Source: Streptomyces davaonensis JCM 4913 (GTDB taxonomy: Bacteria > Actinomycetota > Actinomycetes > Streptomycetales > Streptomycetaceae). From it: DNA of 64,000 nt. Both the position numbers and the translations under genes were made by a program. The first letter of the stretch is position 1. Every line of letters begins with the position of its first letter. Shown in pieces: positions 8,144 through 16,491 of the stretch. Location of the stretch: the NCBI RefSeq assembly GCF_000349325.1, contig NC_020504.1:8660326-8724325 (forward strand). Direction: 5' to 3'. Below the pieces are notes generated by a model, which saw only the letters and a program-made list of their open reading frames with translations, was not told the origin of the DNA and did not search any database.

Positions 8144-8767
8144 TCAGCACGGCGGGGTGAGCAGGTGCGGCTCCTGGACAGGCAGTTCGTTGATCAGGGC
8201 CAGGGTCTGCTGCTGGTAGTGCTTCATGAGGCTGACGCTGGAGCGGCCCCAGGCCGTCACGCGGTCTCCGACCAGGCAGATGGTTCCGATGCCCGTGTCC
8301 GTTGACTGGTGGATGAGGGGGCCGCCGAGGTAGGTGCGGGCGCCGAGTCTGGCGACGGCGCCGTTTCCGGCCCAGCGGGGGGAGTCGTAGATGTCTTCCA
8401 GGGGCAGGATCTTGCGACGGTCCAGGGTGTGGACGCACCACCCCTGGTCGCGGGGCATGAACCGCTGCACGGGCGGAATCTCGCTGGCGGCGGTCTGGCT
8501 CGGGCCACTGCCTTGGCCAGCGGGGACGTACATGCCGGCGAAGTACTGGTAGCCGTCCTTGAAGATGTTGACCATGCTGTAGAAGCCGACCGGGCTCGCG
8601 ACGAGTTCGGCCGCCTCGGCCGCGAGAGCCGCAGCGAGGTCGTCGAACACCGGGACCGGCCGGTCCTCGGCCAGGTTCAGGGCAGGCAACAGGCGCATGC
8701 GCGCGTCGAGTTCACGGTCGACGGGGACGAGTTCGGGGCGGGTGGTCTGGTCGTCGAAGGCGGTCAT
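8144..8767 (-). CDS. GAF-domain sensory protein
   Basis: The 207-residue protein has the layout of a single GAF domain: residues about 40-190 contain ELVASPVGFYSMVNIFKDG, QGWCVHTLDRRKILPLEDI, and LGARTYLGGPLIHQSTDTGIGTICLV. GAF domains bind small ligands such as cyclic nucleotides or heme. No kinase or output domain is attached, so it probably acts through a partner. It follows cvnD by 22 bases and precedes the acyl-CoA dehydrogenase, so I infer it belongs to the conservon signalling unit. Confidence 0.85.
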   Translation of the reverse strand: MTAFDDQTTRPELVPVDRELDARMRLLPALNLAEDRPVPVFDDLAAALAAEAAELVASPVGFYSMVNIFKDGYQYFAGMYVPAGQGSGPSQTAASEIPPVQRFMPRDQGWCVHTLDRRKILPLEDIYDSPRWAGNGAVARLGARTYLGGPLIHQSTDTGIGTICLVGDRVTAWGRSSVSLMKHYQQQTLALINELPVQEPHLLTPPC

Positions 8768-8789
8768 CGGTGGGTCTCCGGGACAAGGG

Positions 8790-9425
8790 TCAGGGGCGGG
8801 TGAGCAGCGAGGTGGGTCGGGTGCGTTCGCAGACGTGCTCGAACAGGGCGATCAGCACGCGCCGGGCGGAGGTCTTCTCGCGCGCGTCGCAGGAGACGAC
8901 CGGGATCTGCGGAGCCAGATGGAGAGCCGCTCGGACGGCCTCCTCGGCATAGGGGTGAGCTCCGTCGAAGCGGTTGATCGCCACGATGAACGGTGTTCCG
9001 CGGCGTTCGAAGTACTCGACTGCGGGAAAGCAGTCTTCGAGGCGGCGCGTGTCGGTGAGCACGATGGCGCCGGCGGCGCCCTCCGACAGGTCGTCCCACA
9101 TGAACCAGAAGCGGTCCTGGCCGGGCGTGCCGAACAGCAGCAGCTGGACCTGTGCTGTCGGGCCGAACCGCAGCTCTCTCAGAGTGCGGGCGCTGAGAGG
9201 GAAGGTCATGCGGCCGAAGTCCATGGCCACCGTGGTCTGCGACTTGCGTTCGATGCCGGTCAGGCTGTCTGTCCTGAGGCCGGCCATGGTGAGGTTCTCC
9301 TCAGTCCGCAGCGGCTTGATCTCGCTGACGGTGCTGACCAGGGTGGTCTTGCCTACCCCGAAGCCGCCCGCGACCACGACCTTGGCCGGGATCGTCAGGT
9401 CAGAGGCTTCTGCGTAGCCCGGCAA
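8790..9425 (-). CDS. cvnD: Conservon GTP-binding protein CvnD
   Basis: The 211-residue protein is a small Ras-like GTPase of the conservon type. The P-loop GGFGVGKTT is at about residues 20-28, the switch II motif FGTPGQDRFWFMW at about 97-109, and NRFD at about 151-154 provides guanine specificity. It starts at TTG 9425, within cvnC, with GGAGGA about six bases upstream; no ATG or GTG is available before the P-loop. It is the fourth component of the membrane-associated complex known from Streptomyces conservons (kinase-like ATPase, roadblock, DUF742, GTPase). Confidence 0.93.
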   Translation of the reverse strand: MPGYAEASDLTIPAKVVVAGGFGVGKTTLVSTVSEIKPLRTEENLTMAGLRTDSLTGIERKSQTTVAMDFGRMTFPLSARTLRELRFGPTAQVQLLLFGTPGQDRFWFMWDDLSEGAAGAIVLTDTRRLEDCFPAVEYFERRGTPFIVAINRFDGAHPYAEEAVRAALHLAPQIPVVSCDAREKTSARRVLIALFEHVCERTRPTSLLTRP

Positions 9426-9777
9426 GGACGTCCTCCAGTACTCGTAGGTCGTTGGTGGCTGTGGTGAGCCCTGTCGGCATGGGCACCGTCAGGTAGCGGT
9501 CGTCGAGCAGGTCGGACAGCCAGATCTTGACCACTTGCAGGGGCTTTTCCAGCGTGGCGGCGATCTCGGCGACCGAGCGGGGCCCGGAGCGACACAGGTT
9601 GAACACTTGCGCGTAGTGGGTTTGCAAAGCCGTCGCGGGTGGTTCCCGGCTGGCCCGGACCATGGAGGTCCGGTCGAGTTCGGGGTGCGAGGCACGGACG
9701 CGTCCGTGGACCAGTGCGTACGGCCGGACCGAGCCCAGATCGTCTTCGATCCAGACGGCGTTGTCGTCGTGCGCCAC
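9400..9777 (-). CDS. cvnC: Conservon DUF742 protein CvnC
   Basis: Starting at GTG 9777, one base after the cvnB stop, the product is 125 residues. The sequence 'WIEDDLGSVRPYALVHGRVRAS', 'LDRTSMV', 'ATALQTHYAQVFNLCRSGPRSVAEIAATLEKPLQVVKIWLSDLLDDRYL' is typical of DUF742: a short N-terminal tail and a winged-helix-like domain. It probably bridges the roadblock protein and the GTPase. It overlaps cvnD by 26 bases. Confidence 0.92.
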   Translation of the reverse strand: MAHDDNAVWIEDDLGSVRPYALVHGRVRASHPELDRTSMVRASREPPATALQTHYAQVFNLCRSGPRSVAEIAATLEKPLQVVKIWLSDLLDDRYLTVPMPTGLTTATNDLRVLEDVLAGLRRSL

Positions 9778-9778
9778 T

Positions 9779-10207
9779 TCACAGGACCGGCTGGCCGCCG
9801 ACGGCGCTCTGGTTGCGCAGTGCCACGGAGAGGTGCTCGGGCATGCGCTTGACCAGTAATGCCGTCTCGTAGGAGATCTGCTCGACGTCCGTGCTGCCGT
9901 CGGCCAGGACGCTGAGCAGTGCACCTTCCCCGGCCGCCATGATGAACAGGTAGCCCTCGTCCAGTTCCACGGTGACCTGGCGGACGCCACCGGCGACCTG
10001 GAGCTCGGCGGTGGCGCCGATGGCCAGCGAGTGCATCCCGCTCGCGATCGCGCTCAGGGTGTCCGGCTCGGCTCCTTCGCGGCTGCTGAAGTAGCTCACC
10101 TTCAAACCGTCTCGGGACGTCACCAGCGCGCTCTGCGCTCCGGACGTCCTCTCGACGAAGTCCTTCAGCAGCCACGTCAGGTCATTCGTCGGGGTGTCGG
10201 GCTTCAT
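9779..10207 (-). CDS. cvnB: Conservon roadblock/LC7 protein CvnB
   Basis: The ATG at 10207 has GGAGGC about five bases upstream and gives 142 residues; a longer open frame exists but is shadow sequence of cvnA. 'DLTWLLKDFVERTSGAQSALVTSRDGLKVS' and 'LFIMAAGEGALLSVLAD' match the roadblock/LC7 fold of MglB-like proteins that regulate small GTPases. It overlaps the end of cvnA by 26 bases. It is the expected second member of the conservon. Confidence 0.93.
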   Translation of the reverse strand: MKPDTPTNDLTWLLKDFVERTSGAQSALVTSRDGLKVSYFSSREGAEPDTLSAIASGMHSLAIGATAELQVAGGVRQVTVELDEGYLFIMAAGEGALLSVLADGSTDVEQISYETALLVKRMPEHLSVALRNQSAVGGQPVL

Positions 10208-11897
10208 CGGATGCCTCCAAGGCGTGGGGGGATTCGGAATGATCAAGGGACGGGTGATCACCGGCGGAGCCCTGCTGGGCTGCGCGCCGGCGCCCTGCGG
10301 CGATCCGCGCCAGCAGTCCGCCGTCCGGTGGCTGAGCAGGCTCTGCGCGGCTCGGGACGCCCCTGCGCAGCCCCGCCGCCAGATAGGAGCGCGCGGGGTC
10401 GCGGACCGCCAGCGGCGGCGGAGTCTCGTCTCCCGCGATGGGCGTGCTCGCCTGGATGTCGGAGGACGGCCGCGGAGATATGGGCTCCCGAACGGTCCTG
10501 CGGTGGGGCAGAGGGGGTGTTCCCTGCCCGGGGGCGGCCCCCGCGTGTGGCAGCGTCCCGCGCCCGGGGCGCGCAGAATTGGGAAGTCCGCCCGAACCGG
10601 GGCCCCGGCGATGGTCATCGACTCGGTCTGATGGCCGCGCACCCTGAACACCCGGTGCGGGATGGCGGAATGGATGGACAGCCTGACCAGGCTCTTCCCC
10701 GCCTGCGGACGTACGGTGCATCAGATCGAACGGAATGACAACGACCGCCTGGTTGGAGTGGTAGACGTTGGTCTGCAGCCTGACCTGGAGACCGATCCGG
10801 CTGGCGTGGGTGGCCACCACCCACATCCCGATGCGTCCGTCGCGGACGTACTCGCCGACGTTGTGCCGTGACACGTCGGACAGCAGCCCGTTCAGCTGTT
10901 CCCGGGTGCGATCGGGCATCAGCCGTCCGTGATCGTCGACCTCGATGGCGATCCCGGCCGGCACCCGGACCACCCGGATCAGCACCGGTGTGTCTGGCGG
11001 CGAGAAGTTCGTTGCGTTGTCGATGAGCTCGGCCAACAGATGAATCAGGCCAGCAGCCGCTCGGCCGTGGATCTCGCCTTCGACCGGCGACGCCAGTTTC
11101 ACACGCGGGTACTGCTCCACCTCGGCGATTGCGTGGCTGATCACGTCGGACAGCGAGGTCGGCCTGTCGGACCTCCGTGGCACAGAACCGCCCACCACGG
11201 CGATGCTCTCGGCGAAACGACGAGCGCGCGTCGCCATGTGATCCAACTGCCACAGAGGGCGCAGGACGTCAGGGTCCTCGATCTCGCGTTCCAGCTCGTC
11301 AAACGCGGTCAGCATCTGGTTGAGCAGCGTCAACATCCGCCGCCCGAGCGTCAGATGCGCGCGCTTTTCCTGCTGGGCGGACGCGCCGAGGACCAACGCC
11401 TGCGCTTCCCGTACGAACCGGTGCAGCTCGTACTCCAGAACGGCGAAATGGTCCCGATCGTGCGGAGGGTCGGGGAGTTCATGCAGGGCAGGCCGCTCAC
11501 CGCGCTGGAGCCGGTCCATTGTCTGGCGGATGGCCTTACCACCATCGGCTGCCACCACCTGCAGCCGCGCGATCCACTGCTCCACCGCATCCGTGTTCGC
11601 TGCACGCTGGCGGTGCACTTCGCGGGCGGTCACATCACCGACACGCCAAGCCACTGCCACCACGATCAGACACCCGGCGGCTGCCGCGGACCACACCAAC
11701 GCGATGCCAGCGGACCCCAGGCCCTGCGTACGGACTGCGTACTCCGCAGCGGACAGCACCAGCAGCGAGGCAACGGCAGGCAGGACAGTGATCAGCCGCA
11801 TCCGCGACCGGAGACCTCGGGCGGAGGCCAGGCCCTGGCCAGGCGGTCTGCCGTGCCGCCGCCGAGCAGAACGGGACGGGCTTGAAGCATCAGACAT
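10182..11897 (-). CDS. cvnA: Conservon sensor histidine kinase-like protein CvnA
   Basis: The 571-residue protein has two hydrophobic segments near the N-terminus (about 34-55 and 63-85), a helical linker, and an HATPase domain with the N-box 'LLAELIDNATNFSPPDTPV' and a later G-box-like 'GRIGMWVVATHASRIG'. A canonical phosphoacceptor His motif is not obvious, as usual for conservon kinases. The last ~185 residues are a low-complexity tail rich in Pro, Arg and Gly, probably disordered. It is the first gene of cvnABCD and the likely membrane anchor of the complex. Confidence 0.9.
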   Translation of the reverse strand: MSDASSPSRSARRRHGRPPGQGLASARGLRSRMRLITVLPAVASLLVLSAAEYAVRTQGLGSAGIALVWSAAAAGCLIVVAVAWRVGDVTAREVHRQRAANTDAVEQWIARLQVVAADGGKAIRQTMDRLQRGERPALHELPDPPHDRDHFAVLEYELHRFVREAQALVLGASAQQEKRAHLTLGRRMLTLLNQMLTAFDELEREIEDPDVLRPLWQLDHMATRARRFAESIAVVGGSVPRRSDRPTSLSDVISHAIAEVEQYPRVKLASPVEGEIHGRAAAGLIHLLAELIDNATNFSPPDTPVLIRVVRVPAGIAIEVDDHGRLMPDRTREQLNGLLSDVSRHNVGEYVRDGRIGMWVVATHASRIGLQVRLQTNVYHSNQAVVVIPFDLMHRTSAGGEEPGQAVHPFRHPAPGVQGARPSDRVDDHRRGPGSGGLPNSARPGRGTLPHAGAAPGQGTPPLPHRRTVREPISPRPSSDIQASTPIAGDETPPPLAVRDPARSYLAAGLRRGVPSRAEPAQPPDGGLLARIAAGRRRAAQQGSAGDHPSLDHSESPHALEASDEARHPDE

Positions 11898-12239
11898 CGG
11901 AAACCTCGGGGACGGACTGCCAGAAGGGAGCGCCAGCCACGTGACGTGGGCAAGGGGCAGGGAGGGGACCGCAGGGAGGAAGAGCAGGCCCCGGGGAACG
12001 GAGGGTGCCCACGTCCCGGCGGGCGCGTTGGGCCGCGGCGAGCCGGTCGCGCTGCCTTCGTCCGCGTTGCTCGATTGGGGCCGGCGGCAGGTTCAACACC
12101 CACCGGTTCCGGCTTCGAGCGCTGCCGTGTCTGGGCCGGGATCCGTGGAGGAGTGACTGCCGGGGCACAAGCGCCAGACCGCAGCCGACGGTGTGAGCGG
12201 CGCACGGTCGGGGTCTACGGGGGTGCCCCGGCAGCCGGT
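11898..12239. other. Intergenic region upstream of the conservon
   Basis: This should hold the conservon promoter on the minus strand. ORFs on both strands here are high-GC shadows without plausible start sites. I see no clear hairpin or operator. Confidence 0.45.
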
Positions 12240-12476
12240 CTAAATGCGGATATCGCTGAGCGCCTCGGCTGCGCTCTGCACGATGCGGCTGATGGACGGA
12301 GTGAGGGAGCTGTCGTGGAGGTAGAAGCCCAGGAGCACGGCCAGCACGAGGACCAGGGAGACATTGATGCTCGCGGAACGGGACTTCTGCCGGGGGCGTG
12401 TTTCTGAGGAGTCCCGCGTGGTCAATCGGGTTGGCGGCGACGGCCAACGCGGCTGCGGGACTTGAGGCGTTCGCAC
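12240..12476 (-). CDS. Possible small single-pass membrane protein
   Basis: The frame from GTG 12476 encodes 78 residues; a TTG about 18 codons later is an alternative start. The C-terminal 40 residues contain one convincing transmembrane helix (SINVSLVLVLAVLLGFYL) followed by a short tail SSLTPSISRIVQSAAEALSD. The first half is Pro/Arg-rich and may not be translated. No ribosome site stands out. I do not recognise a family. It lies downstream of the second PIMT-like gene on the same strand. Confidence 0.35.
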   Translation of the reverse strand: MRTPQVPQPRWPSPPTRLTTRDSSETRPRQKSRSASINVSLVLVLAVLLGFYLHDSSLTPSISRIVQSAAEALSDIRI

Positions 12477-12570
12477 ACTTCATGGACGGGGTGCCCGCGC
12501 AGGTCGTGGCCGCGATCGTCCGGGCGCGGCCGAAGCAGGCCGTTATGCCGGGATAAGCGGGAATCAGGGC

Positions 12571-12642
12571 GGGCACGATCTCCTCCGGGTGTGCAGACTT
12601 GTCGTCTTGCGTCATGTCCGCGACGCCCGGGTGGCCGTTTCC
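12571..12642 (-). repeat. Diverged 72-base repeat, copy A
   Basis: On the minus strand this begins GGAAACGGCCACCCGGGCGT and ends CCCGGAGGAGATCGTGCCC. It aligns to 26986-27058 with about 10 mismatches and one single-base gap, roughly 85% identity. The copy here encodes the peptide GNGHPGVAD before the gap shifts the frame; restoring one base gives '...DARRQVCTPGGDRA', parallel to copy B. It looks like the remnant of a small gene. Confidence 0.6.
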
Positions 12643-12876
12643 AGCCTTCGCTGAGTTTATAGGTAAACCAGCACAGTATTCGACGGTCTCCGACCAGAAT
12701 CCTGTGAAAGATACATGATGAACAGGGTAATTACGCCCAGAACGGAGTTGGCGCTGTGCTGCGGACTCCGGGACGTAAACCGACCAGGCTGAGAATCTTT
12801 CCGTCGAGGTTCATCCAGTGGCACCGCATGGGTCCTGAGTCGACGGATTAAGGCATTGGACTGGCTATTGCGAGGT

Positions 12877-14067
12877 TCAGTTGGTGCGAGGCCAGTCAAC
12901 AACGAGACGGCTGTGGGTCTTATAGATGACGAAGCGCGGATCGGAGCCCTGCAGTTGGTCGCGGCTGTCACCGACGGCCATACGGAAGACGGGGGCGGGC
13001 GCGGCGTTTCCCCAGCTTTGGTCCCACTCGCCAATCGCGGTGGCGACTTGGTCGGCGAGCTCGGCGGCGCGCGGGCCGTGGCCGATAACGCCGATCTGCC
13101 AGAACACGCCTTGCTCATCTTCGCCTTCCCGCTTGGTGAGATAGGCCAGGGTGTCATTGTCGAGTGCGGCCATGGAGCCCCAACCGAAGTTCGGGATGAG
13201 ACCGGGGCCGGAACCGGGCATCCGGCTCAGGCCATTGGGAAGCACGTATGCCAGGTATAGATAGAGCCACTCGTAGGAGTCGCCCTTGCGGAACTTCACG
13301 CTGGTGTAGATCTCAGCGGGGGAGTAGTCCAGGGCGGTGCGGATTGCCTCGCGGTCGACTTTCTGCTCGCTATAGGTTTCCAGGCGGACATTGCCTTCAC
13401 CTGCCATGTCGACCATGGTGCGGATGTCGTTGCAGACGCCCTTGCGCAAGGGGACGAACGTCATCATCTCGGTGGAGACGGTCGTCCATGTCTCGCCGTC
13501 GCGTTCAAAGGCGAAGCTGCGGGAGATGCTGCCGCGAATCCGCATCGGGATGATCAGGCGCCCACCGGGGGCGAGTTGGTCGAGAATCGTCGGGGGGATG
13601 TCGCCGGCGCCGACCGTGAACTGCACGCGGTCATACGGGGCGTGCTGGGCAAGGCCCGTAGCACCGTCGCCCAGCACGACGGTCACGTTCGTGGCCTCAG
13701 CCTGCCCGAGATTCTCCCGAGCGCCGGTGACGAGGTCCTGGTCGACGTCCACGGTCCACACGTTGCCGTCGGGTGCTACGAGCCGTCCGAGGAGCGCCGC
13801 GTTGTAGCCGGTGCCGGCTCCTGCTTCCAGGATCTTGTGGCCGGGCTGGGCGCCCAGTTGCTCAAGCTGGGTGGCGACGACCGAGGGGGCGGAAATGCAG
13901 GAGATCATCGCGCCCGTCTCGTCGTGCTTGATGGCCACGGCGTCGTCGACGCAGGCGTCTTGAAGGTCGACACCTGGGAGGAACCGGTGGCGCTCGGTGC
14001 TCCGGAAAGCAGCTTTGATCTCCGGGGTGCGCAGGTGGCCGCTGTCGACGAGGCGGTAGGTCTTCAC
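12877..14067 (-). CDS. PIMT-like methyltransferase, FxLD system (second copy)
   Basis: The open frame starts at GTG 14067 (396 residues). It has the SAM-binding motif EAGAGTGYNA at about residues 81-90, preceded by 'ISCISAPSVVATQLEQL', as in protein L-isoaspartate O-methyltransferases. The long C-terminal extension with 'LYLAYVLPNGLSRM' matches the lanthipeptide-associated 'FxLD system' subfamily. Such enzymes methylate Asp in lanthipeptides, leading to succinimide or isoAsp. A separate frame from ATG 14110 or GTG 14098 reads VTPTPDPTVWGEDL, the usual start of this family, then loses frame near 14050. So the native N-terminus appears cut off by a frameshift, and whether this copy is active is uncertain. 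Confidence 0.82.
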   Translation of the reverse strand: MKTYRLVDSGHLRTPEIKAAFRSTERHRFLPGVDLQDACVDDAVAIKHDETGAMISCISAPSVVATQLEQLGAQPGHKILEAGAGTGYNAALLGRLVAPDGNVWTVDVDQDLVTGARENLGQAEATNVTVVLGDGATGLAQHAPYDRVQFTVGAGDIPPTILDQLAPGGRLIIPMRIRGSISRSFAFERDGETWTTVSTEMMTFVPLRKGVCNDIRTMVDMAGEGNVRLETYSEQKVDREAIRTALDYSPAEIYTSVKFRKGDSYEWLYLYLAYVLPNGLSRMPGSGPGLIPNFGWGSMAALDNDTLAYLTKREGEDEQGVFWQIGVIGHGPRAAELADQVATAIGEWDQSWGNAAPAPVFRMAVGDSRDQLQGSDPRFVIYKTHSRLVVDWPRTN

Positions 14068-14120
14068 CCCATACGGTGGGGTCGGGAGTGGGCGTCACGG
14101 TGGTCTCCATCCGAGTGACG

Positions 14121-14315
14121 TTAGAAGGCTGCGAGGTGGGTTGACGGGGGAGGCGCGTTGGCGGCTTCCGCCTGTATGTACAGGCGACTTGGCGGAGCCG
14201 GTGCCGCGGCCTCCTGCTCGTCGGAGGCACTCAGGCACGGTCGAAGACGGCGATCGCGTGGTGGGTGAGCGCAGCGCGCGGCCCAGTCCAGCCGGCTCGT
14301 CGGCGGCTGGTGCAT
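14121..14315 (-). CDS. Possible 64-residue ORF coupled to the upstream gene
   Basis: The ATG at 14315 overlaps the stop of the 389-residue gene as TGATG, and the ORF continues 64 codons to 14121, just before the PIMT-like gene. The product (MHQPPTSRLDWAARCAHPPR...) is rich in Pro, Arg and Ala with three cysteines and has no recognisable domain. Codon choice does not separate it well from the other two frames, one of which is also open here. I report it only because of the coupled start. Confidence 0.25.
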   Translation of the reverse strand: MHQPPTSRLDWAARCAHPPRDRRLRPCLSASDEQEAAAPAPPSRLYIQAEAANAPPPSTHLAAF

Positions 14316-15484
14316 CAGGGGACGCCGGGGCGTATCGCATCCGGTGATACTCCTCCCTTCGCCGTGAGGCACTGGGTGAGGCTCGCTCCAGCGGTGTGGA
14401 CCGCCCGCATCAGCGTGGACTGCACCGACTTCGACAGGGTTCCCCGGCCGAGGCCGCCAGCGTGGACGATCTCCTCCAGCTCGTGGCGTGACCGTCCGCT
14501 GGCCGATGGAACCGGGTGGCGGAGGATCTCGCGCGCGGCGTACGCGTCGCTGGCTTGAACGGTGTCGCTGACGATTGCGTTGTGCAGGACCTGCACCTCG
14601 GCCTCGCAGCCTTGCGATGCCAGATCGATTGCTGCCAGGACCAGCTTCACCCGGAACATGCGCAGGTGCGGCGGGGCCGGTGCCAGGGCACTTTGCACGG
14701 CGCGTGTCACGGCCGTGAATCCCTCCGGCGTGGCGCGGCCCGTCATGTAGTCGGCGTAGCGGCGCAGGAGTTGTGCGACGGCTTTCTCCCATGGCTCGGT
14801 GATCATGGCCGTTTCGATCAGGGAGTTGGCTGCGTTCGGGTCGGCCGTGTGCACGCTCGCCATGACGCGCGCTTGCCTGCTGTCGTGCAGCCGCTCGGCC
14901 GCCTTATCGTAGGCGGCCGCGTGCTCGGCTGCTTGGGCCCATTGACCTGTGGCGACGAGGAACCGGGTGCCGTCTTCGAGGAGGAGAGCGTTCAGCCAGG
15001 GCTGGATGTGATCCAGGGTCGCATGGGTTGTGAAGCCCGTGAGGTCGAGGAGATGGCCGTGGACCGACACGGTGCCGCCGTTGTGCACGGCGCGGTGCAC
15101 GCTCATCAGCTGCTGATAGGCGGCGTGCGGGTCTCCCGCTCGGGCGGTCAGGCGTACGAGGTTGACGATCGGCTGGAGAGCGGCGATGGCGGTATCCCCG
15201 GTGACTGGCCATGCCGCCTGGAAGAGGCAGAGCTGGCGCAGGCACAGGTCGGTGGCCAGGTCGGTCATGCCGCAGTCGGAGGCGATCAGGGCGGACAGGT
15301 TCCAAGTGGCGCATGCGAGGTTGATTCGGTCGAGGAGCGGCCCTTCCTGTGCCGACTTCTCCGCGCAGGTGTGCACTTCTTCGACCCGAGTGGCGAAGCT
15401 GGGGTAGACGAGGTGGCGCCGGCTGACCAGGGGCAATCGCTGGGTGAACCGTTGGAGTTGGGCCGGCGGGGGCGAGGCGGTCAC
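14315..15484 (-). CDS. Hypothetical protein of the lanthipeptide cluster
   Basis: Starting at GTG 15484, which overlaps the SpaB_C stop as GTGA, the product is 389 residues. It is predicted almost all helical with repeated helix-turn-helix hairpins (e.g. AYQQLMSVHRAVH, QWAQAAEHAAAYDKAAERL, PWEKAVAQLLRRYADYM), suggesting a TPR-like solenoid. I recognise no catalytic motif or named domain. It is translationally coupled to the lanthipeptide enzymes, so it probably serves the same pathway, perhaps as a regulator or scaffold. Confidence 0.8.
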   Translation of the reverse strand: MTASPPPAQLQRFTQRLPLVSRRHLVYPSFATRVEEVHTCAEKSAQEGPLLDRINLACATWNLSALIASDCGMTDLATDLCLRQLCLFQAAWPVTGDTAIAALQPIVNLVRLTARAGDPHAAYQQLMSVHRAVHNGGTVSVHGHLLDLTGFTTHATLDHIQPWLNALLLEDGTRFLVATGQWAQAAEHAAAYDKAAERLHDSRQARVMASVHTADPNAANSLIETAMITEPWEKAVAQLLRRYADYMTGRATPEGFTAVTRAVQSALAPAPPHLRMFRVKLVLAAIDLASQGCEAEVQVLHNAIVSDTVQASDAYAAREILRHPVPSASGRSRHELEEIVHAGGLGRGTLSKSVQSTLMRAVHTAGASLTQCLTAKGGVSPDAIRPGVP

Positions 15485-16491
15485 GACGTCGGCCTTTCCT
15501 CGGAGGTGTCCTGGCGCAGGATCGCGGTACGCGCCGCGTGCGCGAGGACGCTCTGGGTGCGAGCGGGGAGGCCGAGCCGGTTCCAGTGGAAGATCACGTG
15601 ATAGGCGATGACCTCGCGCAGGCCGCGGCCGAGGGTGCCGTCGCGGTTGGCTGCGCCGAGTCCTCGTCCCGCGTGCCGGAACGCGCTGAACCAGTCGGCG
15701 GCGGGTTTGAGTGAGCGGTCCGACTGAAGCATGGGGCCGACGGGGCTGGTGTCGGCTAGGAGCAGGTGCCGCAGGGTGTCGGCCATGGCGTGGACCTTGC
15801 CGGCCGGTACGTCCGCCGGCAGGGGCCTTTGTTTGGTGACACGGTGCCAGACGTCGCCCTGCTCGAACCACTCCAGTCCGGCGGCACGCATCAGCGTGGC
15901 GCACAGCAGCAATGACAGCTCTCGGCGGCCCAGCTCGCCGTGAGATGCGGTGAGGATGGCGCGACTGTCGGCGGCGAATAGGGCATGGGCAATCGTCATG
16001 CCGGCGCCGCCACCGAACGCCGCAGTTTCGGGTTCGTAGATGCCGGGCCACCAGCGGTGGATTCTCCCACCGGCGGCGAGTTCGTCCAGCGTGTCGGCCA
16101 GCGCCCCAGGCAGGTGCGCTCCGGGAACAGGGAGGAGCCGCATCCGCCAGCAGGGGTGTTTTCGTATGAACCACCAGCTTGTGATCTGCCCGTTCTTCTG
16201 GGTGTGGTCCAGGACGGGGGCGATGTGGTCGGCGGCGGTCTGCTCGGCCTTGTCCCAGTCGGTGAACTGGACGTACAGCTGACGCCACGCCGGGGGCCCG
16301 GCCTGCTGGGCGAGCGCGTGCTGCCCGGCTTGCTGGTAGACGGTGACGGCAGCGTCCAGATCGGCGGGTTCGAGTCCGGCTCGGGCCGCGGCTGTGTCCG
16401 TGCTGACTCCAGCCAGGACCTCCAGCACGGCGTACAGGGTGGCGTCCAGGCAGTCGGGTTGGTTCAGTCGATCAAGAGGCATGTGTCCCAT
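15481..16491 (-). CDS. Free-standing SpaB_C (thiopeptide-type biosynthesis) protein
   Basis: From ATG 16491 (or 16482) the product is 336 residues. After a short N-terminal helical part, 'AWRQLYVQFTDWDKAEQTAADHI', 'ITSWWFIRKHPCWRMRLL', 'IHRWWPGIYEPETAAFGG' and 'AHALFAADSRAIL' match the SpaB C-terminal domain, annotated 'thiopeptide-type bacteriocin biosynthesis'. In lanthipeptide LanB this domain eliminates glutamate to give dehydroamino acids. Stand-alone relatives in thiopeptide pathways catalyse the [4+2] ring closure. The neighbouring LanB already carries its own copy, so this is a second one. It overlaps lanC by 28 bases. Confidence 0.88.
   Translation of the reverse strand: MGHMPLDRLNQPDCLDATLYAVLEVLAGVSTDTAAARAGLEPADLDAAVTVYQQAGQHALAQQAGPPAWRQLYVQFTDWDKAEQTAADHIAPVLDHTQKNGQITSWWFIRKHPCWRMRLLPVPGAHLPGALADTLDELAAGGRIHRWWPGIYEPETAAFGGGAGMTIAHALFAADSRAILTASHGELGRRELSLLLCATLMRAAGLEWFEQGDVWHRVTKQRPLPADVPAGKVHAMADTLRHLLLADTSPVGPMLQSDRSLKPAADWFSAFRHAGRGLGAANRDGTLGRGLREVIAYHVIFHWNRLGLPARTQSVLAHAARTAILRQDTSEERPTS

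Noticed and set aside
11890..12615. Long minus-strand frame starting MTQDDKSAHPEEIVPALIPA with a Cys/Thr-rich segment, at first glance a RiPP precursor
   Set aside because: It has no ribosome site, continues 240 codons through clearly non-coding composition, and its start lies within repeat copy A, where a single-base gap puts it out of the conserved frame.
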